DNA of 64,000 bases from Strigamia acuminata (GCA_949358305.1 OX442321.1:3435605-3499604); one strand, 5' to 3'; shown: positions 31,560 to 47,000, numbered from the stretch's first letter. A program made the numbers and translations. The notes: generated by a model from the letters alone, not told the origin.

Positions 31560-31935
31560 ATCATAAACATGAAATACTCGGAGAATAAAATCATTTTCAA
31601 AAATTTTTAAAAAATTCTTTTGGCGTTGAGTAAAAAATGACTGGGGTTGGGTGAGTAAGGGATTGTTTTTTGTTTGGCACTACTAGGGTTAAGGATCAAA
31701 ATCATGCATCAGATTCGCATGAAAAGACCCAAAGTGAAGGGATCTCTCAGATATTAAATCTGCAGCATGTAAAGTAAATTAAAACTTACCCTGATGTGGT
31801 TCAGAAGAAAATGATTCTGATTTCCAAACGTATGCTTCTTTTAAACTAACGAATCTCTATCTACAGCTATAACATTCAACACGTGGAACCTCTAATGAAT
31901 ATATTGTTTATAATTAAGCTATAATGACTCTTTAA
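31560..31935 (-). promoter_or_regulatory. Upstream module of paralogue C
   Basis: Third copy of the conserved module. The predicted non-coding first exon ends at 31800 before the donor at 31799-31794. It would join the acceptor just before the ATG at 30889. Confidence 0.5.
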
Positions 31936-32386
31936 ATAAGGGTAATTTTTCCAAATTGAGTGTACACAATCATTAATTCATTTTATTAATTTATAATGCA
32001 CACCTATCTATAAAAATTTTATAATATTAATATTAATAATAATAATCTTAACTCTAAACTGTCTGAAACAGAAATAAGTCTTCAACGTTTACTTATCATG
32101 AAATTTTGACTACTGATTCTTTGTAGAATTTTTTGGTCAACGCAACACTTTTCAGATCTATTGACGAGTTATACCACGTGATGAGCCATTGCCCATTACC
32201 TATACTTGACACAAATGGTGGCCGTCATCATCTTTTTACTTACTAGATCAAATAATACAACTGGCTACAAGGATTGCTTCACACCAATATTTCTCAAAAC
32301 AACATTTTTATTTCCTGTTAATACTTTTACAAAGAAATGATAAACATACGCAAATACTAAATTACACACAATTAATTTTGAACCAA

Positions 32387-32491
32387 GGTCTGAAAATCGG
32401 GTGTGAAGCCATAATCGATTAAAAATCGCGCCAGGGAAAACAAACTCGGCCGTTCTCCTTCGCAATCGTGATCGTCTTCGTACGACGCCAT
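32387..32491 (-). pseudogene. Partial copy of RNF181-like exon 1
   Basis: The ATG at 32491-32489 is followed by 35 codons nearly identical to the start of the RNF181-like gene ([16 protein letters not shown]...). Similarity stops at 32387, in the middle of the original exon 1, and no RING exon follows. The changes seen are few, so the duplication is fairly recent or constrained. It is not a retrocopy, because the upstream promoter region is copied as well. Confidence 0.9.
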
Positions 32492-32961
32492 TGCTATGAC
32501 GTCACGCAACATTAACATTATCTCATGAAGGATTGTGCACAATCATTTTTTTTTCATTGGAGAACAAAAAAAATAAAAATAAAAATAAAAAACTCAAATA
32601 TTTTATTTTAAGGCAAATTTTTTGTCATAAAATAAAACAAGAAATCAATAAATTAAAAAAAAATGTACATTTGATGATCGTCATTGTTGATTCCAACCAA
32701 TAGTGATGCTTTTCCGTCGGCACATCAGTCACGTGATCTAGCTTCCATTTCCCGCTTTGTTTTCATTCCGTTGTTTCATATTTTCACAATTTCCGCTCCT
32801 TTTTCTATCACACTTGTGCGGGGCCCTCCGTTTGTTGCAGCCCGTCCGTTTTATCGCTTACAAGTTAGCGTGGAAAAATACGTCGCTCCACCGCGTCAAA
32901 AGCAAAAACTAGACAAGTAATGCAATTAAACTTTATTGTTTATTATTTTAACAATAAACTA
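32492..32961. other. Duplicated RNF181 promoter region and 3' flank of paralogue D
   Basis: 32492-32830 corresponds to 5887-6200 (shared: atgacgtcacgcaacattaa with one change, cgtcattgttgattccaacc, cacgtgatctagcttcca). It then joins the 3' flank shared by the Cys-rich paralogues at about 32860. Confidence 0.7.
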
Positions 32962-35089
32962 TTACACTCCACAGGCGAAATAGTGAAATGCATTTGCTCT
33001 ATCATCAGGATCAAGGATTTTAAAGACAAGCTTAGATCTAGTTCTAAGATTGCACTTGAAGTAATTATGCAGTGCTTCCGTTAGAGTGTTTTGAACGAAA
33101 TTGGTGACTAGCAGACATTTGCACGAGCGTGCAAAATTGGATTTCCCTGTAGCGCACGACGTAGAAGCATCAGAAAAACTGACAATCTCTAAGTCTGACA
33201 CTCGCTGCACCAGCTTGTCAGCATTGGCGAACGTATTAAATTTAATCTTTACATTACTCCATTGCAGCTCAACCTTGTCAGAAATAGTAGTAGGTTCATC
33301 GTCGCTGCAATCTACTGGCGAACACTCATCGCGGTCTCTGATGTCTTCAACACTAACTCCAGGGTTGTTTCCCGGCGAGTCTGACTTTGTTCCTCCTTGA
33401 AGGCCTGCAGAAGTGCACGCTGGCACGGGTGGGTGGAAATAGTCCTCGACGATTTTCTTAGGACTGAAATTGTGAAATTATTATTTCCAACGTATGTGGA
33501 TTGTATTCGCTTATTCGAGGTATTTTACTTGCAAGGTAAATCACACGTGCAAATTGCTTTAAATGGTGCCAGCGTCATTTCAAAAGCAAAGCGGTAACCA
33601 CCGTCGTCAGTTCGAAACGAACAAGTTTTAAAATCGTCGTCGTCTAATTTCATAGCTTCAAGTCCGGAGAAAGAACACTGACTACAGGGCGGTAAAAAGG
33701 TTCTGGCCCCAAGCAGAACCAGGCCACTGTAATGAAGTGATGAATAGATTTAATTATTTATGACTTGTTGACCATCATCATTAGAGAGTTTACGGGATGC
33801 ATTTTTCCCTTATTTTTCTCTACGTTACACTATTTTAGTGCCATATCGTAAGGGAAAAATCTTTAGTGTATTGTTTTCAACACTAAATTAAAATATAGCG
33901 CAGCCAATCAGAATTGAGAACACTATATTGTTAGCTCCGCCCATTGCAAATGGCGATTATTTTGTTGTCCCGATCAAACACATCACAGTCATAGGTACGT
34001 AGATTGAATGATAAGTGAGGCCCAAAATTCAATTTTAGGCCCAAAAACATTCTTTACAGGCATAATAATGGAATTTTATGCAGAAATTTGCACATTTACG
34101 CCCCCAAATTAAATTTTTAGACCCAAAATTACCAACTGGCAGTAGTTGGCTGAAATAGTGTAGTGATAAAGGAAAAGTGCAGCCCGCAAAAACTTAATTT
34201 ATCATTTTCCCTTACACTATTTTTATATCGTATAGTCTTTAACTGTAAGGGAAAAATGCATCTCGCAAACTCTCTATTTTCCGGTTTGTGTAATGTCCAA
34301 AAAAATTAATTAAAGAATGAATCATAAGATTCGGTAAAACAAAAGTACGTTTTTTTACGATTGTGGCCAGCAATTTAGTGGGAAATTTGAATTTGACCAT
34401 AAAAAATTCAAAATATGAAAAATGAACCGATTAGAATATTTAACATATGTTTCCTGTGCAGAATTTGCCGCTCTTTCAAAGGGTGCCAATAATCTAAACT
34501 TCAGTTTTTTTTTTCATTTGCTAAACAACGATCTGTCAATTGCCAAATTTTTAGTCTGGATTTCAATTTCGCAGTGATACGACATAAAAGCCTTTTTCCA
34601 AAAACGTAGTTTTTTGTTTTACTTGTTATTATTCTATTTTTCAAATTAATATTATTTACAGGTTTCTTCGGAAGCGCTCATAAATTCCATTGAGGCTTTG
34701 TGCGGCTAAAACTGTACACTCGTCACACTCTGAAACGATAATGAGTAATGTATTACATGTTTACAATCACGATATTTGCATTCCAAAATGTATCGCATTT
34801 TATGGTTGATTTTTAGTGCATATTGGAATAAAAACCGAGAAATTTGATCAATAATTTTGAATAAAACATTTCATTTGTAGCAATAATAAAATTAAAAGAA
34901 TTATTAACATTTATCCATCTGCTCACCATTTTTACACATTTTATCTCATTTCTTTGAGACGATCAATTCGGATTGGATTTTTATTAAAAAAAACAAAAAT
35001 TCGAACTTACCTCCATCACCGATATCGGCACCGACAACGCAATTAATCATCAAGCACAAATACAACAACGCCAAAGTTTTTCTCAACAT
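32962..35089 (-). CDS. Secreted 16-cysteine protein, paralogue D
   Basis: Predicted 282 aa from four exons (minus strand): 35089-35011, 34729-34660, 33726-33529 and 33463-32962. All junctions are GT-AG; 849 nt stay in frame. Residues 1-20 are a hydrophobic signal peptide (MLRKTLALLYLC...). The mature protein starts near ECDECTVLA. Exon 3 carries PPCSQC, FKTC and CTCDLPC; exon 4 carries ACTS, DECSPVDC, SCATG, SCKCLLVTN, FKC and FACG. Sixteen mature cysteines, all conserved with paralogue C. No known domain recognised; secretion is inferred from the N-terminus. Intron 2 carries a 491-bp MITE. This is the most intact copy of the array. Confidence 0.83.
33784..34274. mobile_element. 491-bp MITE in intron 2 of paralogue D
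   Basis: The left end GAGAGTTTACGGGATGCATT and the right end pair as reverse complements over about 29 bp with two mismatches. TA flanks both ends (33782-33783, 34275-34276). Subterminal ttaagggaaaaatg-type motifs occur on both sides. No transposase is encoded. The homologous intron of paralogue A lacks it. Confidence 0.82.
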
Positions 35090-35329
35090 CTTTTCAAGCT
35101 GAAAGCAAATTAAAATAGTAAATAATATGCACACGGAAATTAACCCTCCCAACCCCAATCTTGGGTCAATTTTTGCCTCCAAATGTGTTTTTAATTTTTT
35201 TCTCAACAACTAAAGGGATTTTCTTTCTGAAATTTCGTGTATTTTTATTTAAGATCATAACAAGCAATAAAAAAAAAATAATGGATTTAAAAAAAGGAAA
35301 AAAATACCAAATTGCTTAAATTTCTTCAT

Positions 35330-35715
35330 AAACATGAAATACTCGCAGAATAAAATCATTTTCACAAATTTTTGAAAATTTATTTTGGCGTTGAATAAAA
35401 AATGACTACCATAGGGTTGGGTGAGTAAGGGATTGTTTTTAGGTTGGTACTGCTAGGGTTAAGGACCAAAATCACGCAGCACATTCCCAAGAAAAGGCCC
35501 AAGTGAAGGGATCTCTCAGATATTAAATCTGCAGTATGTAAAGAAAATTAAAACTTACCCTGATGTGGTTCAGAAGAAAATGATTCTGATTTTCAAACGT
35601 ATGCTTCTTTTAAACTAACGAGTCTCTAACGCTGCAACTATAAAATTCAATAGGTGGAACCTCTAATGAATATATTGTTTATAATTAACCTATAATGACT
35701 CTTTAAATAAGGGTA
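35330..35715 (-). promoter_or_regulatory. Upstream module of paralogue D
   Basis: Fourth copy, intact. The predicted non-coding exon ends at 35559 before the donor GTAAGT (35558-35553). The acceptor tttgctttcag lies just before the ATG at 35089. The module shares aatatattcattagaggttcc and ctctttaaataagggtaa with the other copies, so these may include the core promoter. Confidence 0.5.
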
Positions 35716-36000
35716 ATTTTTCCAAATTGAGTGTACACAATCATTAATTCATTTTATTAATTTATAATGCACACCTATCTATAAAAATTTTATAATAATA
35801 ATTTTAATAACCATACTGTCTGAAACTTACCTATTTTTCTTTCTCTATAAATCAATAAATTCATAAAATTGTATGTTGATTTGCAGGGCGTATGTGAATG
35901 ACGTCATACTCTATGCAATAAATTAATTTATCAATTTGTCATCTTAAGTAAAGATGATAAGAAATTTTGCGATTTATTCCATTTATTTTCTCGATCACAG

Positions 36001-36532
36001 ATGTTGCAGTTTGCTGCGATTTTTCTGCTTTTTCCGTTGGTTTTAGCCAATGACGAGACATTGCGCATCCAAAGGAGCGTCGATGGCCGCCATCCGCGGC
36101 CAATTCGCTGCACGGATGAATGCTCGGTCAGTTGTCCGAATTATGTCAATAATTTGGTTCTCCTGCCCCATCCTCGGGATTGTAGTAAATTTTTCTACTG
36201 CATTCGTGGACAAGCCGTAGTTTACGTGTGTCCCGGTGAATTGCACTTCAATCCGTTGTTGCTGCTCTGTGATTGGCCGGAACGTGCGGGATGTTGGGGT
36301 AGAGGTAAATGGTGGATTTTATTTTTATTATACAAGTTCTATTAAATTTTATTTTGTTTAAAAAAATATAGTGACTATGAAACCTCCACCGGAAGTGCCG
36401 GAAATTGTGGAATCAACAACTTGTCGACCGAGCAAGCCGAAACCTGTTTGCAGGCCGAAACCGAAACCGCGTTGTAATCGCACCACTTCAGTTACCGAAA
36501 ATACGAAAATAGTCGTTGAAATTTCCCATTAA
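36001..36532 (+). CDS. Secreted chitin-binding (peritrophin-A type) protein
   Basis: Two exons, 36001-36304 and 36372-36532, join in frame (phase 1) to give 154 aa. The hydrophobic N-terminus (MLQFAAIFLLFPLVLA) is a signal peptide. Residues about 37-98 hold one chitin-binding type 2 (CBM14) domain: six cysteines with the core CSKFFYCIRG, Y-V-C-P-G and F-N-P...C-D-W-P. The tail is rich in K, P and C (PKPVCRPKPKPRC) and contains a possible N-glycosylation site, NRT. Such proteins act in cuticle or the peritrophic matrix by binding chitin. AATAAA at about 36556 may be the poly(A) signal. A single-domain member is unusual but known; the substrate was not tested. Confidence 0.88.
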
Positions 36533-36629
36533 TGTTGAAATATATTTTTATAACGAATAAAATGAAGTTCTAAATGAATTTAAAATTTTGTTAGAAATAT
36601 ATTGATAATTTTTATAGAAGTTTATGTCT

Positions 36630-36701
36630 TCCCATGTTGTCTAGTGGTTAGGATACCTGGCTCTCACCCAGGAGGCCCGGGTTCGATTCCCGGCATGGGA
36701 A
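36630..36701 (+). tRNA. tRNA-Glu (CTC)
   Basis: 72 nt. The acceptor stem TCCCATG pairs with CATGGGA, discriminator A. The A-box region is tagtggttagga and the B box is GGTTCGATTCC. The anticodon loop ctCTCac gives anticodon CTC. A T-run follows at 36707, which suits RNA polymerase III termination. No intron. Confidence 0.97.
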
Positions 36702-36873
36702 ATATATTTTTTTTCAACTTATTTTATGATTTATTATAAAATCAGTTATATCAGAAGAGAATTAATTTTTGTGAATTTAATTTTTTTTATTTTTATGCTT
36801 ATTTTTATTTTTTAATTTGTCTAACTAAATTTACAAAACATTTAAAAACACATTTTAGAGAAGTTTACGTCAG

Positions 36874-36945
36874 TCCCATGTTGTCTAGTGGTTAGGATAC
36901 CTGGCTCTCACCCAGGAGGCCCGGGTTCGATTCCCGGCATGGGAA
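36874..36945 (+). tRNA. tRNA-Glu (CTC), second copy
   Basis: 72 nt, identical in the transcribed part to the copy at 36630. A T-run follows after a few bases. The flanks differ, apart from a short shared gaagttta-like stretch upstream. Confidence 0.97.
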
Positions 36946-37314
36946 GTTTATTTTTGCTTTTATTCTTATTTAGTTTCAATAAACCTCGATTCCACACAAA
37001 CAAAATTAAACAATTTTTTATTTCAAACATTCAGTCATTTTTCAAATATTTTATAAACAGAAATTAAAAATTATTTTAAATTTATTTCAATGTCGCAACA
37101 AATAACCACCAGATAGCGTTAAATAAAAATAAACAACGATTCACCCGAGAATTAAGCCGCCACGCACCCAAATATGCCATTTTCGATCTGAAATCTTACT
37201 TTACTAATAAAATATATTAAAGATTATCAATATTTTGATCCACAATAAAATACTTCGAAAATACTCCTCTACCGCTATGACCACATAAGTGATAGTTTGC
37301 GCCATCTTGTCAGC
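36946..37314. other. Gene-free spacer between tRNA genes
   Basis: AT-rich. I see no gene or clear element. Confidence 0.5.
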
Positions 37315-37386
37315 TCCCATGTGGTCTAGTGGCTAGGATACCTGGCTTTCACCCAGGAGGCCCGGGTTCGATTCCCGGCATGGGAA
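37315..37386 (+). tRNA. tRNA-Glu (TTC)
   Basis: 72 nt. It differs from the CTC copies in the anticodon (loop ctTTCac) and at two D-arm positions (tggtctagtggcta). The acceptor, T arm and B box are unchanged. A T-run follows at 37390. Confidence 0.97.
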
Positions 37387-37542
37387 TAATTTTTTTTATT
37401 ATTAATTAATCGATTAAAAATCCTATTATCTATTTCCTACTTCAAAATTTCTTTCTTTTTGCCCCAATTTTCCATTTTGTTCTATTTTCTTGCGGTGTCG
37501 TGTCGCTTCGCTTCAGCGACGTGAATCGCCGTCTCGCTATGC

Positions 37543-40410
<2,868 letters not shown>

Positions 40411-41012
40411 TCGATCTCTTTCCCCGACTACAATCCATATTTATATCAACGCCCAACGTTTTTCGCCGCCATTGCTTTAACATGGCGGCCGAGTTAGGTC
40501 ATCGAAGTTAAATTAAATGATATTAATTTAATTTAGTTATACATTTTTTTCTGTTTACATCACAACATGTAATATATATTCGGTTCTGTCAATGCAACAT
40601 TTTTATTGTTATTATTATTATTGTATACATTTTTTAAACGATAATTTGTTATATATAAAAGACGGGCGGCAACTCGGTTCATACAACCCGTCGCCGCCAT
40701 TGGATATTTTTCAAGGCATGGTTTTTTAAAAAAAAAATATATCTATTTTGATTAGTTGATTGTAAATCTCTGTAAAATAGAAAAATAAATAATTTATGTA
40801 CGAAATTCACATTTTCTTCTCGCTTCTCGGTCTTCCATATTAAAATAAACTCTAGAAACGGGCGAGAGACGGCGCTAAATTACAGTTTATATTCACGTCC
40901 GCCATCTAACGAGGAATTGCGCAAACGATTCAATTTGAGTTGATCTTCTTTGGCAGCTGCCACACGCTCGGTTCGCGACTAGCATCGCAACAGGAGAGGT
41001 TTTATCGAAACC
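40411..41012. other. Spacer HIF1AN / Zasp, likely 3' UTR and promoter
   Basis: No ORF of note. tatataaaag near 40651 resembles a TATA box. AATAAA occurs near 40786. 40860-41010 is less AT-rich and probably contains the 5' leader of the next gene. Confidence 0.4.
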
Positions 41013-44000
41013 ATGTCCGCACCGTTTACCATTCAATTATCCCGTTACCAGAACCAGCCATGGGGCTTCCGTTTGCAGGGCGGAAAAGACTTCAGCACGC
41101 CGTTGTCAGTTGCTAAAGTAAGTGTCGTCTGCTATACAGATCGAAACTTATTGAAAATAACGAATTTCGACCAAATTTCGACCAAATTTCGACCAAATTC
41201 TCACGTTTCACCCCAAAATTTCCACAAAATTCGTCGCAAAATCAACCAAAACAAAGAAAAATTTCAAAAAATTTATTTCAAAAAAAAAAAAAAAATGGCT
41301 ACAATGAACTTTTTAGGTATTTGAGCACATTTGGCCCAAACTCCATTTTCTTTTTCTTTCTCTGCCAGTTATAACATTTTTTATGCTTTCACTGCTCCTC
41401 TCAGTGATCTGTGATGCTATTTTAACTTTGCACTAAATTTAGAATGGTGTTAAGTCTGCATTTTGAATAATGTGAATAATGTTTCAGTAAATAAATAAAA
41501 AAAAATGAGAAAAGAGATTCTGGAACAATATTATTGTTTGTTTTAATTGTGGAAACGACCAATAGCGATTAGTGATGCATCAATCTGGGCATTTCCTGTT
41601 TGAAAATGGGGAAAGTCAAGGTGGAAAAGGCACAATTTGGTCTATTTGTTGTTGGCAATGATCCTGAGCGCTGGCTCTGCGCCTTTTTACCCATATTTGG
41701 ATGAACATACCACAAGATATGGTTACGTGTACTTTGCAGGAACCTCTTAAAGCTCGAGTGGCACTTTAACTAGAAATTGTAATGTGACAACTTTGCTATT
41801 ATATCTGAAGATCCTGGAGCAGAAGTGTAAAAATAAATATGGATTTGACAACTTTTAGGCCTAATGTGTGTTGAATTAAAAAAGGAATTTTTTTTTTTAG
41901 GTTATAAGAGGAGATTTATGAATTATTTAAGTGTTTTTAATGTTTTGGTGTTTTTTTAGGCCTAACGTGCTGAATTTTCATTAAAATGTGAATAATTTAA
42001 TTGTTTTTCACTATTTTCATGGAATTAGATATTTTTAGGCTTAAATTGCTGAATTTCCATTAAAATGTGAATAATTTAATTGTTTTTCAGTATTTTGATG
42101 GAAATCTGATGGTTTTTTAGGCCTAGTGTGCTGGATTTCCATTAAACTGTGAATAATTTAAAATTTTTGATAGAAATCTGATATTTTTTAGGCCTAATGT
42201 GCTGGATTTTCATTAAAATGTTTAAAAATTAATTGTTTTTCACTATTTTCATGGAAATCTGATATATTCAAGGCTTAATTTGTTGTATTTTTCTTAAAAT
42301 GTAAATAATTTAATGCTTTTTGAATTATTTTTTCGAAATCTTATGTTTTTTAGGCCTAATGTGCTGGATATTCATTAAAATGTGAATAATTTATAACGTT
42401 TTTTTAAAAAAAAAAAAAAAAATTTTTCTTTAATTTGATTCATTTATTATAGTAATGGTGTATCAAATATCTTTGCATTAGGTGTCAGCTGAAAGCGTTG
42501 CAGACAAAGTTGGACTTCAAACTGGTGATGCCATTCTTAAAATAAACGGCATCAACGCCGACAGTTTACGCCACAAGGATGCCCAAGACGAAATAATACG
42601 CGCTGGAAATAATGTTGAACTTCTAGTCCAAAGGTCTGTTAATCCTTCAATACCAACGATTTAAACTATGAGAACAATGACAAACAAAAACATTTCCCAA
42701 AAAAAAAATTTTAAAATTTAAAAAAATTAAAAATTGAAAATAAAAATAACAAAAAATAAAAATAACAAAAAATAAAAATAACAAAAAATAAAAATAACAA
42801 AAAAAAAAATAATATAAAAAAAAAATAATAATAAAAATAATAAAAAATAAAAAAAAAAATAAAAAAAATTCCATTTCTTGACTCAAGCTGATAATGTTTA
42901 TTGAATCCACTCCAAAATTTTTTTTAAAAAAAAATATGTTATTTGATATAAGTTTTTCTTATAAGTGCTTTTTAAAGTGAATGTGATCACTGGCTGCACC
43001 TGTGTGTACAGTGAATACTTCCCTGCACACCTGTTATCACAGATGTCTCACCCCAATCCATCTATATTGAATGGGTGCAGAGTAACATTAAAAATCCCAA
43101 ATAATCAAAATTAACATAAAAAAAAATTTAAAACTTTAAAAAATGCAAATAAATTCATCCTTTGACATATTTTCTAACACTACACAGTCACAGACCAAGG
43201 TTATAGGTTACAATGAAGAGATTAGCCAGTTTTTTCCTTCCCAAAGCCCCAAAACACACAACACTGGGCCCTTTTTCTTCCAAACAAACACAAGTATCTG
43301 TTCTCTATCAAAAGACCCATTCCCTGAAACAAAACTGCACAGGAAACACTCAAGATGGCAATTTGAGGCAAAAAATATTCACCAAATGTTTTTATTTTGA
43401 CCTTACAAACACACAGTCATGATTAAGTCAAAGATAAATCATTTTGTTGTTAGAAAGTGGGCTGTACATCCTGATGATGTAAAAATGGGTGCAGGTTTGG
43501 ATATATATTGAATTTGATCAGAATTGGAGCTAATTTAGGCCTTTTTGGTTTATTTATTTCATTTTTTTTTGTTTTGTCATCCTAAGGTTGACATTCTTGA
43601 CAAGTGACGTGAGATTAAAGATTGATTGCACTTTGCATGTGCATTTTTTAGTTTGGTGGATCTTTATTTGGATTGTGGTTATTTATTTTTAAACGTATTG
43701 CATGTATGAGGAAGGAAATGACAAATGTAGCAACAGGAATTGAATTGTTTGTTTGTGTGTTATTTAAATTTGAATGCAGCTTCTTCAATTCATTTTAAAT
43801 ACCAGTTTTAATGGCACACTTATCGTCAGACTATGTGGCCACATGGAAGAGTTAATAGATAAAAAAAGATGAAATTATCAAATAGATATAAATTAAATCT
43901 GTAAACAAATACAAATTAAACAAACAAATGGTTCAAGTTCAATATTTAGGCCTAAAAATTCGTTAAAACAACAAAAATTAACCTAAGAATTCTCAAAAAC

Positions 44001-47000
44001 AAGAAAAATAGGCTTAAGGATTCGTGACAACAAAAATAGGCCTAATTAAAAAATTAACTTGGCTTAAAATCGTCAATTTCTGCCACCAGAAAGAGCTTTT
44101 TGTGTTTTTTTTCCTCCTCAAAAGCCAACTTGTCCCATTCTCCCATACCATGGCAATGTCCTGAATACAAAAGCGCTCTTATTTAGTTGAAATTTAAAAA
44201 CAAAAAAATCATCTTAATAAATACACTTTAATTTTTCTCTCTCTCTCTCTCAACAGGGGCGCTGTTAAAACATGGAAGCCTACAATAACTCCTCTCAACC
44301 AACTACGAAAACTACCGAAACAAGACTTGAGTTCCGAGCCGTTACCGGTCACTCGAACATCCCTAGCAGCCAATAAACAAGTAAAAACAAAATAAAATTA
44401 AAGCAAATACCGTATTTCACCGATTAAGAGTCGCTCTCGAATAGTAGCCGCGGCCGATACACCTAGAATACCGCATTTTTGCAAAAGTACAATATTGTTT
44501 CCGTATTTAACCTCACGAACGATGAACCTACGCTTCAATCGTGACGTTCAGACTTCGTATGTTACATTAAACAAACGTTAACAAACGAAAAACCAAAATT
44601 GTAATTGCCGACAAAAATGGCAGAGCCGCGGCTCTTAATCGAGTTAGTTCACGTCAACTTTGAAAACAGATGGCGCCACTGTTTTCCCATACATTAGCGT
44701 TTTATCTCTCTGCACCTACCGTATATTATCGATTACTACGCGGGCCTCTAATAACCCGCAGACCTCGAATTGCGCGCGGGCAAATTTTATTTTTGCCAAT
44801 AACGCGCGGGCCTCGAATTGCGCGCGGGTACACAATTGGAGGCCCGAAATGTGCCAAAAAAGGATGACAAATGACACGTTTTGCATACGTTTCGGCAGAA
44901 AATTACCGAATTTTGAATTCATTGCAATGGTTGTAAATGTTCCTGAAGTTCTCAATTTTTGCGTAGGATTTCCAACCGATCGGCAGCACGCACAACGTGA
45001 AAGCGAAACCTTTCGGCGGAGCCTACGAAATGAATGGAAGCGACCGAGTGACAGCACTGGTGCACAAACAATACAACTCACCAGCTGGTCTGTACTCGAT
45101 GCAAAACATTGCTGAAACCCTTTCAGCTCAGGCGGAAGTGCTCACTGGAGGTGTCAAAGGGTGAGTGATTTAATATTCGAATTTCGGCCGTAAAATTGTT
45201 ATAATCTTCCGCAGCAATCGCTGCACTTACGTGACTTTTGATTTAGAGCTTTCAGGTGGCAGACGTTTGTTCGGTTGTGTTCGAAGATTTGTTTGTTTCA
45301 GATCAAGATGGCCGATTGTTTAATTTGATGGATATCTTTTGTTGTGTGTAGAATTAACTTTCTGAAGTACGAGCCAGGGCCACCTGTTGAGTCTGATGTT
45401 CTCAGGGCTGTTCATGGAATGGGTTGGTATTAGTACGCATTTAGAATTCACGAGAAATTGAGTTTTTGTTTATTTATTACGTTATTTGAGATGCGCCATT
45501 TTTGTGTGACGTCGTGTGGGAACGGCTGTTCTGATTCTCGTTGAGTTTTGAATTCAGAAATGGACTAGGAAGAGAGATGAATTCAAATTTGGTGATTCCA
45601 GTTTAATTTTGGATTTAGAAGTGAACTGGGAAATAAGATAAAATTCTAGTTCACTTTTGAAATGATAAAAATTCACATTTTACAATTCTAGTTCACTTTT
45701 GAAATGATAAAAATTCACATTTTACTCTTCTAGTTCACTTTTGAAGTGATAAAAATTCACATTTTACTCTTCTAGTTCACTTTTGAATTCCTAACTGGAC
45801 TAGGAAGCAGATAAATTTAGATTATGTGATTCTAGTTCACTTTTGAATTCCCAGAATTTAAAATTTTATTATCCCAGATGACTTTTGAAACGATAAAAAT
45901 TAAAATTTTCCTATTCTAGTTCACTTTTGACACCTGTTCCCAACATGACGTCATTAAATCTCACTTCTAAGTGACATTTTATTTCCTACAACCTGCCTCG
46001 TGTTGTGTACATTGTCAGCATGGATCTGCTCCTAGACAACACAAGACACGAAGATCCTAATTTCAAAAACACTATTCTCTACACAGTTCATTCCTCGCAC
46101 CTGGTGACGTCATCCAACCACAACCAATGAACCAACCAATCCAAATTGACCTGATTAATTTCTTTTCTATATATCTCTCCCCGAACTTCCCCCATTAGCA
46201 TAAATTTCATGAAGCCAGATGCCCCGTTGAATAAAGAATCGGCCGTCTACAAGATGGTGAAAGAAGAGGAGCGTTGTTACTCCCCTTTAACGGTTTCCGG
46301 TTCCGGTGCCGCTGCCGGTGCCGGTGCCGAGAGAGGTGAAGCAGAGGAACCAATTTATACGGGCATGACCAACCCTAACATACAGTCTCGTTCCTTCAGG
46401 GACCTGCAAAGAACACTTGATGGAGAAGGTACAGCAACTTCTGCGGGACTAACGTCAACATGTAATTGTCTACGTTTTACTACATTTGGCCGTTCAATAA
46501 ATTTTAAATAAATTTTAAAAATAATTATTTATTTGTTTATTTATTATTTTGCACGTTAATTTAAATTTTTCGCTTATTTTTATTTTTTTATTTTTCTCGA
46601 AACTGTTCCTTCTTCATCAAGAAGCTTTTTAAACTTGCTCACATATTTTATCACGTGATAAAATGTAGTTCTGTCTTAATACTCTAATAGCACTGAGGAA
46701 TTGTGGGTAAGTAGAGAGTGCCGTAGTTACGCAGCTTCAGTTTCTTCTCTCGCATGTTTTTATTCTTTTTTTTCTCACATTTGTCGCTTGTCTCACGTCT
46801 AAACCCGTTTGTCTTCATAAATAAAGTAATAAATTAAAAAGAAATTAAATCAACGGGGATTGTCATAAATGGAACTATTTTTTTACGGCGGCCATTGATC
46901 GGCGGTCGGACACAAAACCAAAATTAAAAAAAATAGAAACAAAAAAAAAACGTTTTAAAACACCATTTATCGACAATCCCCACTAGTGAATAGAATAGAT

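Noticed and set aside
36001-36345. Chitin-binding protein as a single-exon gene ending at 36345
   Set aside because: The frame past 36304 is intronic; a GT donor and an AG acceptor at 36371 give a longer protein with a better tail.
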